This document shows positions 21,434 through 31,700 of a stretch of 64,000 nucleotides of DNA, piece after piece. A program made the position numbers and the translations under genes. Source of the DNA: JBFHDX01 sp041584475 (GTDB lineage: Bacteria > Pseudomonadota > Alphaproteobacteria > UBA8366 > JADFVY01); contig JBFHDX010000002.1 of the NCBI GenBank assembly GCA_041584475.1, positions 20,245 through 84,244 of the forward strand, given 5' to 3'. Within the stretch, counting starts at the first letter, position 1. Each line of letters opens with the position of its first letter. Below the pieces are notes generated by a model that did not search any database, had not been told where the DNA came from, and saw only the letters and a program-made list of their open reading frames with translations.

Positions 21434-22441
21434 TCATTTGAGGCCGGCCGCCCGATACCACCGCTCGGCGCCCGGATGAAGCGGCACCGCGACCCTCGCC
21501 AGCGCATCCTCGCGCCGCACCCGCGCTCCGAAGGCGTGGCCCTCGCGCAGGAGCCGCATCGTGTTGTCGTGCCACAGCGCCCGGGTCAGGTCGGCGACCA
21601 GGTCGGCATCGGCGGCGGCCGTGATCACCCATTGCACGCCGACGCCGACCGTCGGCGTGGCCGCAACGCCCTCATACGCGCCGGCCGCGATCTCGACCTT
21701 GGAGAAGAAGGGATAGAAGCTGGTCAGCTCCTCGCCCGGCGTGCCGTCGATCGGCAGCAGCCGGATCGGCACGTTGCGGGCGAGGCTGACGAGCGCGGGA
21801 ACCGGGTCGGCGCCGACCTCGAAGATGGCGTCGATGTCGCCGGCCGCCAGCGCGTCGGCCGCGGCGCCCGGACTCAGGAACCGCGCCTCTATATCGTCTT
21901 CCGAGAGGCCGTAGGCGGCGAGGACCGTGCGCGCATTGACGCGCGAACCCGATCCCTCGGGCCCGAGCGAGACGCGCCTGCCGGCAAGGTCGGCGATGCC
22001 GGCGATCGGTGCATCGGCGCGCACGACGATGTGCAGCGACAGCTGGATCAGGCTGGCGACGACGCGGAGATCCTGCCACGGGCCGGCGTCGGCGTAGTGG
22101 CCGGTTCCGTGGTACGCCCAGTAGACGAGATCCGCCTGCGCGAACGCGGAATCGAGGCGGCCCTGCTTCAGCAGCTCGAGGTTCTCGACGCCGCCGCGCG
22201 TCGACTGCGCGACGGCGATCAGGCCCGGCACACCACAGCTCCCGCCGACGTCGCAGGCACGGCTGCCGGGCGGGTTGCTGATGCCAGCGGCGATGGCGGC
22301 GCCCAACGCGAACAGCGACGTCGACGTCGCATCGGTGCCGATCCGGAAGAAACGCATATCCTGGGCGGCCGCGGATGCGGTGACGACGAGCAGGATCAGG
22401 CAGGCCAGTCCGGTCGTCGGGGCGTTCGGTCTGCGAAGCAC
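21434..22441 (-). CDS. TAXI-family TRAP transporter solute-binding protein
   Basis: A periplasmic binding protein of the TAXI class (335 residues from the GTG at 22441). After a signal peptide (TTGLACLILLVVTASAAA) it shows FFRIGTDATSTSLFALGAAI, ARGGVENLELL-like text (STRGGVENLELL), RRVSLGPEGSGSRVNA and AIFEVGADPVPAL, all typical of the family. Such proteins feed organic acids or amino acids to a fused TRAP permease. No TRAP permease gene is adjacent, so the partner is elsewhere or lost. The frame is open further upstream to 22558, but the shorter start places the signal peptide correctly. Confidence 0.85.
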   Translation of the reverse strand: MLRRPNAPTTGLACLILLVVTASAAAQDMRFFRIGTDATSTSLFALGAAIAAGISNPPGSRACDVGGSCGVPGLIAVAQSTRGGVENLELLKQGRLDSAFAQADLVYWAYHGTGHYADAGPWQDLRVVASLIQLSLHIVVRADAPIAGIADLAGRRVSLGPEGSGSRVNARTVLAAYGLSEDDIEARFLSPGAAADALAAGDIDAIFEVGADPVPALVSLARNVPIRLLPIDGTPGEELTSFYPFFSKVEIAAGAYEGVAATPTVGVGVQWVITAAADADLVADLTRALWHDNTMRLLREGHAFGARVRREDALARVAVPLHPGAERWYRAAGLK

Positions 22442-22602
22442 GGCTCGGGCCTCCAACGGGCCTGCCCGGACGGCGCAGCGCCACCTGGGCAGGCACGCAC
22501 AGCGGTTACGCGATGCCACGCGCGTGTCCGGAATGCCGGCGGCGCGCCGCGTGACCAATCCTTCCGCTGCCGACCGGCCTACCCCCCGACGGGCCCGTCT
22601 CC

Positions 22603-23370
22603 TCAGTGCAGGATCTGGCTGAGAAACAGCTTGGTCCTGTCTGATTTCGGGTGGTGGAAGAACTCTTCCGGCTCGTTCTCCTCGATGATCTCGCCCTCGT
22701 CCATGAAGATCACGCGGTTGGCTACCGTGCGTGCGAAGCCCATCTCGTGCGTGACGCAGATCATGGTCATGCCCGTCTTAGCAAGATCGACCATGACGTC
22801 GAGCACCTCCTTGATCATCTCGGGGTCGAGGGCCGAGGTCGGCTCGTCGAACAGCATGATCTTCGGGTTCATGCACAGCGACCGCGCGATCGCCACGCGT
22901 TGCTGCTGGCCGCCGGAGAGCTGCCCCGGGTACTTGCTCGCCTGCTCGGGGATCTTGACGCGCTCGAGATACTTCATGGCGGCCTCGTCGGCGTCCTTCT
23001 TCGGCATCTTGCGCACCCAGATCGGCGCCAGCGTCAGGTTCTCGAGCACCGTGAGGTGCGGGAACAGGTTGAAATGCTGGAATACCATGCCGACCTCGCG
23101 GCGCACCTGGTCGATGTGCTTGAGGTCCGACGTGAGCTCGATGCCGTCGACGATGATGGTGCCGCGCTGGTGCTCTTCAAGTCGGTTGATGCAGCGAATC
23201 ATGGTCGACTTGCCCGAGCCCGACGGCCCGCAGACGACGATGCGCTCGCCCTTCATCACGGTCAGGTTGATATCCTTGAGCACGTGGAAGTCGCCGTACC
23301 ATTTGTGCATGCCGTTGATCTCGATCATCGGCTCGTTGGTGACCTTCATCCGTGCGGGTTGCACTGCCAT
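22603..23370 (-). CDS. aapP: General L-amino acid ABC transporter, ATP-binding protein
   Basis: The ATPase of the polar amino-acid ABC transporter family (255 residues). Walker A is CGPSGSGKST, the signature is LSGGQQQR, Walker B is IMLFDEPTSALDPE, and the switch histidine is in CVTHEMG. It is the last gene of aapJ-Q-M-P, 33 bases after aapM. In Rhizobium the Aap system takes up a broad range of L-amino acids, and order plus subunit sizes agree with that operon. The symbol is assigned from the whole operon, since ATPases of this family are very alike. Confidence 0.95.
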   Translation of the reverse strand: MAVQPARMKVTNEPMIEINGMHKWYGDFHVLKDINLTVMKGERIVVCGPSGSGKSTMIRCINRLEEHQRGTIIVDGIELTSDLKHIDQVRREVGMVFQHFNLFPHLTVLENLTLAPIWVRKMPKKDADEAAMKYLERVKIPEQASKYPGQLSGGQQQRVAIARSLCMNPKIMLFDEPTSALDPEMIKEVLDVMVDLAKTGMTMICVTHEMGFARTVANRVIFMDEGEIIEENEPEEFFHHPKSDRTKLFLSQILH

Positions 23371-23403
23371 TTCCGCGAAGCTCCTTGCTTTCCTCGTCCA
23401 GAT

Positions 23404-24846
23404 TTACCGGTGGTGACCGGTGTGCAGTTTTCTCTCGATATACATGCTGTAGCGCGACATGCCGAAGCAGAAGATCCAGAACACGAAGGCTGTAAACACA
23501 TAGCCCTCCACCGCCATGCCCAGCCATTTCGGATCGGTCGCCGCGGCCTGCACGATGCCGAGCAGGTCGAAAAGCCCGATGATCAGAACCAGGGTGGTAT
23601 CCTTGAACAGGCCGATGAACGTGTTCACGATACCCGGGATCACCAGTTTCAGCGCCTGCGGCAGAATGATGAGTCGCATCATCTGCCAGTAGCCGAGTCC
23701 CATCGCGCCCGCGGCCTCGTACTGCCCCTTGGGGATCGCCTGCAGGCCGCCACGGACGACTTCGGCCATGTAGGCGGCCGAGAACAGGGCGACGCCGATC
23801 AGCGCCCGCAGCAGCTTGTCGAAATTGACGCCTTCCGGCAGGAACAGCGGCAGCATCACCGATGACATGAACAGCACGGTGATCAGCGGCACGCCGCGCC
23901 AGAACTCGATGAAGGCGACGGAAACCGTCCGCACGGCGGGCATGTGCGAGCGCCGCCCGAGCGCGAACACGATGCCGATCGGCAGCGACACCGCGATGCC
24001 GGTACCGGCGACGACCAGCGTCAGGAACAGGCCGCCCCACAGGCTGGTCTCGACGTATTCCAGGCCGAAGGCGGTGCCGACCCACAGGTAGAAGGCGGCG
24101 AATGGGTAAATGAAGATCAGCAGGAATACGATCCACGCCTTGACGCCGGCGCGGTTCAGCGTGACCAGGCCGAACGTCATGAAGGCGGCCATCCAGCCGA
24201 TCGGTGTGGCCTCGGCGTCGCCGACGATTGCCCCGGCGAGGACATATCCGACGGCGCCCGCGCCGACGATCACCGCCAGCCGCACCGCGAAGCCGATCAG
24301 CGCGTTGTCGTCGCTGCGCGGCAGGATCGTGCCGAGGCGGTTGTAGACGAGGCCGTAAGGGGCAAACATCATGAACGCGGTGAGCGCGGCCGGACCGACG
24401 CCGTAGGCGAGGGTCAGCAGCGTTGCCACGACCGCCACCGCAAGGCCGATCTTTTTCCGGATCCACTCGTCGCGCAGGAATACCGGCGCTACCGCGAGGG
24501 CCAGAAGGAGGAACGAGAAATCGACTCGCCAGCGTTCCGCAAGCGGGTAGAACCCGTACATGAACTGCCCGAAACGGGCGCCGATGAAGATCCAGCAGGC
24601 GTGGATGAGGGCGCCGCTCTCGGTCTGGCAGGCCTCGCGGCCCTCGCCGGTCCACACCGCGCCGAACACCGCGAAATCGAGAATCGTCCAGATCGCCCAG
24701 CCGCTGATCGTAAGCCCGATCACGGTCAGGATGACATTCAACCACGTCGAGAACAGATTGTGATACAGCCAGCCATAGATCCCGACCTCGCTCTTCGGTG
24801 GCGGCAGGTCGACGTGGCGCTCGTGTTTGACGATGGCTTCGGCCAT
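23404..24846 (-). CDS. aapM: General L-amino acid ABC transporter permease AapM
   Basis: The permease has 480 residues and many hydrophobic segments. The C-terminal third is the HisM/GlnP-type transporter domain with the EAA-like loop EFWRGVPLITVLFM and GLQAIPKGQYEAAGAMGLGY. The long N-terminal part with extra membrane helices distinguishes AapM/AapQ from short histidine-type permeases. It begins 4 bases after the aapQ stop, implying coupled expression. It should pair with AapQ as the channel heterodimer. Confidence 0.95.
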   Translation of the reverse strand: MAEAIVKHERHVDLPPPKSEVGIYGWLYHNLFSTWLNVILTVIGLTISGWAIWTILDFAVFGAVWTGEGREACQTESGALIHACWIFIGARFGQFMYGFYPLAERWRVDFSFLLLALAVAPVFLRDEWIRKKIGLAVAVVATLLTLAYGVGPAALTAFMMFAPYGLVYNRLGTILPRSDDNALIGFAVRLAVIVGAGAVGYVLAGAIVGDAEATPIGWMAAFMTFGLVTLNRAGVKAWIVFLLIFIYPFAAFYLWVGTAFGLEYVETSLWGGLFLTLVVAGTGIAVSLPIGIVFALGRRSHMPAVRTVSVAFIEFWRGVPLITVLFMSSVMLPLFLPEGVNFDKLLRALIGVALFSAAYMAEVVRGGLQAIPKGQYEAAGAMGLGYWQMMRLIILPQALKLVIPGIVNTFIGLFKDTTLVLIIGLFDLLGIVQAAATDPKWLGMAVEGYVFTAFVFWIFCFGMSRYSMYIERKLHTGHHR

Positions 24847-24850
24847 GGTA

Positions 24851-26053
24851 TCAGCGCTCCACCAACGCCATCTTGCGGTTGTACCAGTTCATGAACATCG
24901 AGATCAGCAGGCTGATCGTCAGGTAGACCGCCATGGTGATGCCGATCACCTCGACCGCCTGGCCGGTCTGGTTCAGGACCGTCCCGGCGAACACCGAGAC
25001 GAGCTCCGGATAGGCGATCGCGGCCGCCAGCGAGGAGTTTTTGGTGAGATTCAGATACTGGCTGGTAAGCGGCGGAATGATCACCCGCAGCGCCTGGGGA
25101 ATGACGACGAGGCGCAGCGTCGGGCCGTTGCGCAGGCCCAGCGAACGCGCCGCCTCGGTCTGACCGTGGCTCACCGCCATGATGCCGGCACGCACGATCT
25201 CGGCGATGAATGCCGCGGTGTAGGTCGACAGCGCCAGCAGCAGCGAGATGAATTCCGGGATCAGCACCAGACCGCCGCGGAAATTGAAGCCCTGTAGCAC
25301 CGGGTACTCCCACTGCAGGGGCGTACCGCCGTAGATCAGCATGACAAGGATGAGCCCGACGAGCGGCAGGCCGACGATCAGTCCCAGCGATGTCAGGAAG
25401 ATCGGGAACTGCTTGCCGGTCGCCTCCTGCCGGCGGTGCGCCCAGCGCACGACGAACACGATGCCGGCGATCGCCAGGAGGAAGCCATAGACGATCAGCT
25501 CGAAACCGTCGCCCAACAGCGGCTTCGGGCTGTAGATGCCGCGGATGTTGATGAAGATCGAATCGCCGACCTGGATGCTGTTGCGCGGACTCGGGGCGAG
25601 CCGCAATACGGCGAAGTACCAGAAGAAGATCTGCAGGAGCAGCGGAACGTTGCGCAGTGTCTCGACATAGACGGTGGCCATGCGGCTGATCAGCCAGTTC
25701 GACGACAGCCGCGCGATGCCGACGACGAACCCGAGGATCGTCGCCAGCACGATGCCGATCATGGACATGACGATCGTGTTGATCAGGCCGACGAGGAACG
25801 CCCTGCCGTAGGTCGATTCCTCGCTGTACTCGATCAGCGTCATGATGATGCCGAAACCCGCGGTCGAGTTGAGAAACTCGAGCCCCGACGCGATGCCCTG
25901 GCGTTCCAGGTTGGCGGTCGTATTGCGGAACAGGTACCAGGCGAAGCCGACGACGGCTGTGATGACGACGATCTGGAAGAAGATGCTCCGGAACCGCGGA
26001 TCGTTCCAGAAAGCCGTGCCGCCGCGCGAGGGAGTGTCCCCCTGAACCGCCAT
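24851..26053 (-). CDS. aapQ: General L-amino acid ABC transporter permease AapQ
   Basis: The protein has 400 residues. It has an N-terminal membrane helix (IFFQIVVITAVVGFAWYLF), the inserted region typical of AapQ, and the transporter core with YVETLRNVPLLLQIFFWYF and VSHGQTEAARSLGLRNG (EAA loop). It forms the membrane channel with AapM. It lies 143 bases after aapJ, across a strong hairpin that probably lowers permease transcription relative to the binding protein. Confidence 0.95.
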   Translation of the reverse strand: MAVQGDTPSRGGTAFWNDPRFRSIFFQIVVITAVVGFAWYLFRNTTANLERQGIASGLEFLNSTAGFGIIMTLIEYSEESTYGRAFLVGLINTIVMSMIGIVLATILGFVVGIARLSSNWLISRMATVYVETLRNVPLLLQIFFWYFAVLRLAPSPRNSIQVGDSIFINIRGIYSPKPLLGDGFELIVYGFLLAIAGIVFVVRWAHRRQEATGKQFPIFLTSLGLIVGLPLVGLILVMLIYGGTPLQWEYPVLQGFNFRGGLVLIPEFISLLLALSTYTAAFIAEIVRAGIMAVSHGQTEAARSLGLRNGPTLRLVVIPQALRVIIPPLTSQYLNLTKNSSLAAAIAYPELVSVFAGTVLNQTGQAVEVIGITMAVYLTISLLISMFMNWYNRKMALVER

Positions 26054-26152
26054 TCTTGTTCCCCTGTTCAGTATTGTCGTTTTGACTAACCGAATACGAA
26101 AGGCATTCCGCTGTCAAATATTTCCGTGCCGTAGTTGTCGTCTAAACACAAA

Positions 26153-26177
26153 CGCCCCCGGCCAGGGGCCGGGGGCG
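26153..26177 (-). terminator. Strong hairpin between aapJ and aapQ (attenuator-like)
   Basis: Perfect 11-base arms, CGCCCCCGGCC (26153-26163) and GGCCGGGGGCG (26167-26177), enclose a three-base loop. On the minus strand it follows the aapJ stop by 19 bases and is trailed by TTTGTGTTTAG. Such intra-operon hairpins after binding-protein genes commonly cause partial termination or protect the upstream mRNA. Confidence 0.7.
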
Positions 26178-26196
26178 CCTGCTGTCGTTAAGCGGC

Positions 26197-27210
26197 TCAG
26201 CGGAACGGCGGGGCGTAGAGGATGCCGCCGTCCTTCCACAGCGCGTTCAGCCCGCGGTCGAGCTTGAGCGGCGTGTCCGGGCCGACATTCCGGTTGTAGC
26301 TCTCGGCGTAGTTGCCGACGGTCTTCAGGATGTTGTACGCGAAATCCTGCGAGAGGCCGAGCTGCTCGCCGAAATTGGCCTCCTGGCCGAGCATGCGCTT
26401 GACCTCGGGATTGTCGGAGGTCTTCATCTTGTCGACGTTGCTCGACGTGATGCCCAACTCTTCGCCGATGATTATGGTGTTGAGCGACCAGCGAACGATG
26501 TCGGCCCACTGGCTGTCACCGTGACGCACGGCCGGCCCGAGCGGCTCCTTGGAGATGATCTCCGGCAGCACGACGTGCGCGTCCGGCTCTTTCAGCTTGG
26601 TGCGCTGGGCGGCAAGGCCCGAACGGTCGGTCGTGTAGACGTCGCAGCGGCCGGCGTCATAGGCGGCGACAACCTCGTCCGCCTTCTCGAAGGCCACGAC
26701 CTTGTATTCAAGCTTGTTGGCGCGGAAATAGTCCGCGACGTTCAGCTCGGTGGTCGTGCCGGTGTTCGTGCATACGGCGGCACCCGAGAGTTCCTTGGCG
26801 CTCTTCACGCCGAGGTCCTTGCGGACCATGAAGCCCTGGCCGTCGTAATAGTTGACGCCGACGAACTCGAGACCCAGTGAGTTGTCGCGGCTGAAGGTCC
26901 AGGTGGTGTTGCGCGACAGGAGGTCGACCTCGCCCGACTGCAGCGCGGTAAAGCGCTCCTTCGCCGAGAGCGGCACGTACTTGACCTTCTTGTCGTCCCC
27001 GAAGACGGCCGCGCCGACGGCGCGGCAGACATCGACGTCGATGCCGGTCCAGTTGCCCTTGTCGTCCGGGTTGGAGAAGCCGGGGAGACCCTGGCTCACA
27101 CCACACAGGACATGCCCCCTGGACTTTACCGCATCAAGCGTCTGCGCCTGGGCAGCGAAGCCGACAAATGTCAGCGCCGCGGCTGCGGCGATTGCTTTGC
27201 GAAATGTCAT
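26197..27210 (-). CDS. aapJ: General L-amino acid ABC transporter substrate-binding protein AapJ
   Basis: The periplasmic binding protein (337 residues) has a signal peptide MTFRKAIAAAAALTFVGFAAQA. It then shows the SBP_bac_3 fold: LCGVSQGLPGFSNPDDKGNW, GIDVDVCRAVGAAVF and AVCTNTGTTTELNVADYF, all close to AapJ. The start at 27210 is the one that yields the signal peptide; the frame is open upstream through the tRNA gene, which must be spurious. It is the first gene of the operon and probably the most strongly expressed. Confidence 0.95.
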   Translation of the reverse strand: MTFRKAIAAAAALTFVGFAAQAQTLDAVKSRGHVLCGVSQGLPGFSNPDDKGNWTGIDVDVCRAVGAAVFGDDKKVKYVPLSAKERFTALQSGEVDLLSRNTTWTFSRDNSLGLEFVGVNYYDGQGFMVRKDLGVKSAKELSGAAVCTNTGTTTELNVADYFRANKLEYKVVAFEKADEVVAAYDAGRCDVYTTDRSGLAAQRTKLKEPDAHVVLPEIISKEPLGPAVRHGDSQWADIVRWSLNTIIIGEELGITSSNVDKMKTSDNPEVKRMLGQEANFGEQLGLSQDFAYNILKTVGNYAESYNRNVGPDTPLKLDRGLNALWKDGGILYAPPFR

Positions 27211-27527
27211 TGCTGTTCGTTCCCTGCAAGTTCTCGTTTCATTGCTTGACCCGGACGATGCCGGGCAAGGACACACAGGCGGCAGCACCGCCAGTCCTGA
27301 GCGACGATAATAGCGACGTTCTCGAAGAATAAAACCCGTTGTTTTTTTTTGGATTTGCACCAGCCCTGTAGAAACCGCCTCATTTGCCGCCACAGCGGCC
27401 GCACGCGGACGACGCCCCGGCGCGGCGTAGGGCAGTCGGGCATGTTCGGTCACCGCACCGGCCACACGCCGACCGTCGACCGGCAACGACATGGCTTCGA
27501 GAGGTAATCGCCGTTCGGGCAGGTTCG
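27211..27527. other. Upstream region of aapJ
   Basis: The gap of about 317 bases between the aapJ start and the tRNA-Val terminator holds no gene that I can support. It contains the candidate aapJ promoter listed separately. The remainder, about 27360-27520, is ordinary GC-rich sequence in which I see nothing. Confidence 0.6.
27307..27350 (-). promoter_or_regulatory. Candidate aapJ promoter with upstream A-tract
   Basis: On the minus strand TATTAT (27312-27307) makes a good -10 element about 100 bases before aapJ. A run of nine A residues (27350-27342) lies where an UP element would sit relative to it. The -35 match is poor, so an activator may be needed. The assignment is by eye. Confidence 0.4.
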
Positions 27528-27564
27528 AAAAAAGGACAAGGCGCCGCGCCATGGCCCGGCGCCT
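27528..27564 (-). terminator. Rho-independent terminator of tRNA-Val
   Basis: On the minus strand AGGCGCCG and CGGCGCCT form a perfect 8-base stem around a ten-base loop, followed by TGTCCTTTTTT. It begins four bases after the encoded CCA end, a textbook intrinsic terminator. Confidence 0.85.
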
Positions 27565-27567
27565 CGA

Positions 27568-27642
27568 TGGTGGGCGCGGCTGGGATTGAACCAGCGACCC
27601 CTGCCGTGTGAAGACAGTGCTCTCCCGCTGAGCTACGCGCCC
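27568..27642 (-). tRNA. tRNA-Val (anticodon CAC)
   Basis: The 75-base gene folds as a standard cloverleaf. Acceptor arms are GGGCGCG and CGCGCCC, the D arm GCTC/GAGC, the anticodon arm CTGTC/GGCAG with loop TTCACAC (anticodon CAC), and the T arm GCTGG/CCAGC with TTCAATC. The discriminator is A and the 3' CCA is encoded. It reads GUG codons, which are frequent in this GC-rich genome. No integrase or attachment-site duplication is seen beside it. Confidence 0.95.
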
Positions 27643-27849
27643 GCTCAGTCGCGTTCGTGGCCAGATGTACGATCGGCCCCGAAGCCTGTCAAGCGCGGCG
27701 CCGGTCATGGTTCCGCAAGCCGCCCTGGACCGTCGCCCCGACGAATTTCGTAATGCTTTGAAACATTAAGTTACTGGTCACCTGCAACCGCTACTCTTAT
27801 CTCTGACCGGGGGTGGACGAACGGGTCCGCGCAGTGAGGGGATTCTATC

Positions 27850-28746
27850 GTGACGGTGCGTTTCCATGTTCTGTCGAGAACGATCGTCGTTTCCGGCCTG
27901 ACGACGCTGGTGCTGGCCGCCGCGCTTGCGGCGCCGACGCGCCAGGCGGCCGCGTCGGAGGGCGTCGCGCTCGGTTACGAGGGCTATTTCGGCGGCTTTC
28001 ACATGATGACCGCCGACGTGCAGCTGGTTCGCAACGAAGAGCGCTATCGCATGGAGACGACCGCCGTCGGCAAGGGACTCGTCGGCTGGATGTTCGACTG
28101 GCGCAGCCATGCGCTCACGGAAGGCGCGATCGCCGATGACGGTTCGTACCGGCCCGAGCTGCACAAGCGCGATATCGCGCAGCGCGGGCGCAGACCCAAG
28201 GCCATCCTGATCGAATATCGCAATGACGGCGTCCCGTTCGTCGCGCGCATGCGGGTCGGCGACGAGGCCCGGTTCACCGAGCGGGCGGAGAAGCGCGATA
28301 CGCTCGACCCGATGAGCGCCGTCGCGGCGATCATCGATCAGATGACGGTCGGTGCGCGCTGCGCGGGGACGTTCAAGGTGTTCGACGGCAAGCTGCACTA
28401 CAGCGTGACGGCGCGGGAAGGCCAGGCGGACGTCTTGTCCGGCAACCGGTACATGATGTTCGAAGGCGAGGCGGCGCGCTGCGATCTGACGCTGACGGCG
28501 ATCGACGGCTTCGAGGAGAAGTTCCGCGGCAACCCCCGTGAGCGTGAGGTCGTGAGCGACGAATCGCTGCAACTCACGATGTGGTTCGCGGCGCCGCAGG
28601 ACGGCATGCCTGCGGTCCCGGTGCTGGCGTCGGCCGATACCAGTTACGGCGGTCTCAGAGTCTACCTCTCGCGGGCCGAGACGGCGGACGTTCCTGCCGA
28701 GGGTGCGCGCGCCGAAGCTGGGCGCCCGGCAAGCCGGGCGCGCTAG
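27850..28746 (+). CDS. DUF3108 domain-containing exported protein
   Basis: A 298-residue protein with GTG start and a signal peptide (TTLVLAAALAAPTRQAAA). The body is predicted mostly beta-strand and fits DUF3108: an opening strand set (GYEGYFGGFHMMTADVQLVR), a YRMETTAVGKGLVGWMFDW stretch and the LDPMSAVAAII segment common in that family. Function is unknown; members are periplasmic or outer-membrane associated beta-rich proteins. It stands alone between the tRNA and the convergent oxidoreductase. The last 20 residues are low-complexity Ala/Arg/Glu. Confidence 0.8.
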   Translation: MTVRFHVLSRTIVVSGLTTLVLAAALAAPTRQAAASEGVALGYEGYFGGFHMMTADVQLVRNEERYRMETTAVGKGLVGWMFDWRSHALTEGAIADDGSYRPELHKRDIAQRGRRPKAILIEYRNDGVPFVARMRVGDEARFTERAEKRDTLDPMSAVAAIIDQMTVGARCAGTFKVFDGKLHYSVTAREGQADVLSGNRYMMFEGEAARCDLTLTAIDGFEEKFRGNPREREVVSDESLQLTMWFAAPQDGMPAVPVLASADTSYGGLRVYLSRAETADVPAEGARAEAGRPASRAR

Positions 28747-31700
28747 TCAGTCGCTGGTCGGTGCGGCCTCGAGCCGTTCCAGGCAGCGCTCGATCCACTG
28801 CGTCGTGAGCTTCTCCGAGACCGAATTCTGCCGCAGGCGTGCGTTGAGGCCGGCCCAGTCGACCCGGTCGAGTGGCTGATCCTGATTGAAGCAGGAGAAC
28901 ACGACGCGGTGCTCGCCCGTTTGCGGGTCGATGTGAGCCTGCAGACACTGGCCGCAGATCTCCTTCATCATGCACTGCATCGGCGAGTTGATCGAGCCGA
29001 TGGCGCCGTGGCCGTCCCTCAGGCGGTTTCGCAGGACCGTATGCCGGGCGGCTGAGACCGCCGCCATCATGCGGTCGGATCCGATGGCGATGACACGATC
29101 GACCTCGTCCAGCGGGATCGCCTGCGGGCCCAGCTCGCCGGCGCCGTAGGCCTGCATCGCCGCGACGATGTTTCCGACGAAGGCCGTGTCCTGCGGTCGC
29201 GAGGCCTCGAAGCCGGGCGCCTCGTCGCAGCACCAGACGATCGCGTCGGCGGCGCGTTCGATGTCGGCGACCTTGTAGCGATCCTCAGCCTTCTTGTAGC
29301 CCGCGAAATACAGCACGCGGCCACCCGCGGCGCGCAGCGCCTGGCCGATGGAGAACAGCACCGCGTTGCCGAGACCGCCGCCGGCCAGCAGCGCGGTCTC
29401 CTCTCGTCCGATCTCCGTCGGCGCCCCGGTCGGTCCCATCAGAATCACCGGCTCGCCGGGTCGCAGCAGGCGGCACAGGCTGCTCGAGCCGCCCATCTCG
29501 AGGACGATGACCGAAACCAGCCCTTGCGCCCGGTCGACCCAGGCGCCGGTCATGGCGAGCCCCTCCATGGCCAGCGTCGTGCCGTCGACGCATTGCGCCC
29601 CGGCCTCGAAATTCTGCAGACGATAGAACTGCCCCGGCTGGAACCGGCGCGCGGCCGCCGGCGCCCGCACGACGACCTCGACGATGGTCGGCGTCAGACG
29701 CTCGACCCGTTCGACGACCGCGCGAAGGTCGTGACTGATGCGCCGCACGAAGGCCTCTCCGTCGTCCGCGGCGGCGGCGGGGCGTCGCTCCAGCACGCCG
29801 GTGATCAGCGGATAACCTTGCCGCGCGCTGCCCATCGCCTTGACGACGTTGCCGAAATAGCTCGGGTGCAGGTCGCCGAAGAAGCTGACATAGCGCTCGT
29901 CGGCGGTCTTCGACATGAAGACTCGGACCGTATCGGGCTTGGCTGCCGAGCGTTCCGGCTGCACCGGCCGGCCCGTCTCGTCGCAGGCCCGGAAATACCG
30001 GCCGTCCAGCTCGAAATGCTCCGGATCCTCGCGCGCCAGCACGGTGTTCGGGTGCGTACCGGCGGCCATGAAGATGCTGCGGGCCGGCAGCGTGACCGTC
30101 TCATCGCCGGACCATTCGCCCGTCTCGCCGAGATGCTGGCGTGCGAGCACGAGACCGTTCGCATGTCCGTCGCCGTCGATTTCGACGGCGACCGGGGACA
30201 GGCACTCGGCGAAGCGGATGCCTTCCTCAAGCGCCTTCCCGACCTCTTCGTGATTGAGCGTGTATGACGGGCTGTCGATCAAGCGCTTGCGGTAGGCAAT
30301 GGTGACGCCGCCCCAGCCCTGCACGAGCTCGCGGATCCGCGGCTCGCGACCGCCGGCCCGGGCAGCCCCACGTTCCTCGCGGATCGCCCGCCCGTGCGCC
30401 AGAAACTCGTCGGCGATCGCCAGCTCGTCGGTACTCCAGGCGGCGCGGACGGCCGCGGCGCCCCGGTCCGCGACGAGGTCGTCGTAGCGGGCGACGAACT
30501 TCTCGACTTGCACCGGATAGTAGGCGAGCGCTTCTGTCGCCGTGTCGATCGCGGTCAGACCGCCGCCGATCACGACGACCGGCAGGCGCAACTGCATGTT
30601 GGCGACGCTGTCGCCCCGCGCCGCCCCGGTGAGCTGCAGCGCCATCAGGAAATCCGATGCCGTGCGCACGCCGCGCGCCAAGTTGTTCGGCATGTCGATC
30701 ACCGTCGGCCGGCCGGCGCCCGCGCACAGGGCGACGTGATCGAAACCGGCTTCCCAAGCGTCCTCGAGGGTCATGGTTCCGCCGAAGCGGACACCGCCGA
30801 ACATCGCGAACCCGGCGCGGCGCTCGAGCAGCAGCCGGATCAGCTTGAGGAAGTTCTTGTCCCAGCGCACCGTGATGCCGTATTCGGCGACGCCGCCGAA
30901 GCCCGCCATGACCCGGTCGTCGAGCGATTCGTACAGCGACGCGACGTCGCGGACCGGCCCGAACGGCGCGCGCTCGCCGCCTGGCGTCATGCCGCAGATC
31001 TCCGGCGGCAGCGGCTCGATCTTCAGGCCGTCGATACCGACGATCGTGTGGCCGTCGTTGAGCAGGTGGTGGGCCAGCGTGAACCCGGCCGGACCCATGC
31101 CGACGATCAGGATGCGCCGGCCGGTTTCCGGCCGCGGGAACGGTCGACGCAGGTTGAGCGGATTCCAGCGCGTCAGCAGCGAATAGATCTCGAAGCCCCA
31201 GGGCAGCGCCAGCACGTCCTTCAACGTGCGCGTCTCGACCTGTGGAATGTCGACGGGATCCTGCTTCTGGTAGACGCAGGACTTCATGCAGTCGTTGCAG
31301 ATGCGGTGGCCCGTGGCCGCCACCATCGGGTTGTCGACGACGGCGATGGCGAGCGCGGCGATCGCCCGCCCTTCCGCCTTGACCAGCTGGAACTCGGATA
31401 TCTTCTCCTCCAGCGGACAGCCGGCCAGCGTCACGCCGAACGGGCTCTTGCGGAACGGTGCCGGTCCCGCCTCGCCGGGCTTCAGTTTCTCGCGCAACCC
31501 GCGCGCGCAGCTGTCGCGGCCCTGCTTGTGGCACCAGATGCAATAGTTCGCGTCGTCGAGCGCGCCGGTCAGGTCCGTGCCCGCATCGGTCAGGGCGAAC
31601 CCGTCGCGCCGGCGCAGCCGCTCCGCCGGCAGGCTGTGGCACGGGTAACCGCCGCTCTCGTCGGTGACCATGTCGCGGATCAGTCGGTCGTAATCGAGCT

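Noticed and set aside
27568..27642. tRNA-Val as a genomic-island attachment site
   Set aside because: No integrase, no direct repeat of the tRNA 3' end and no change of gene character beside it were seen.
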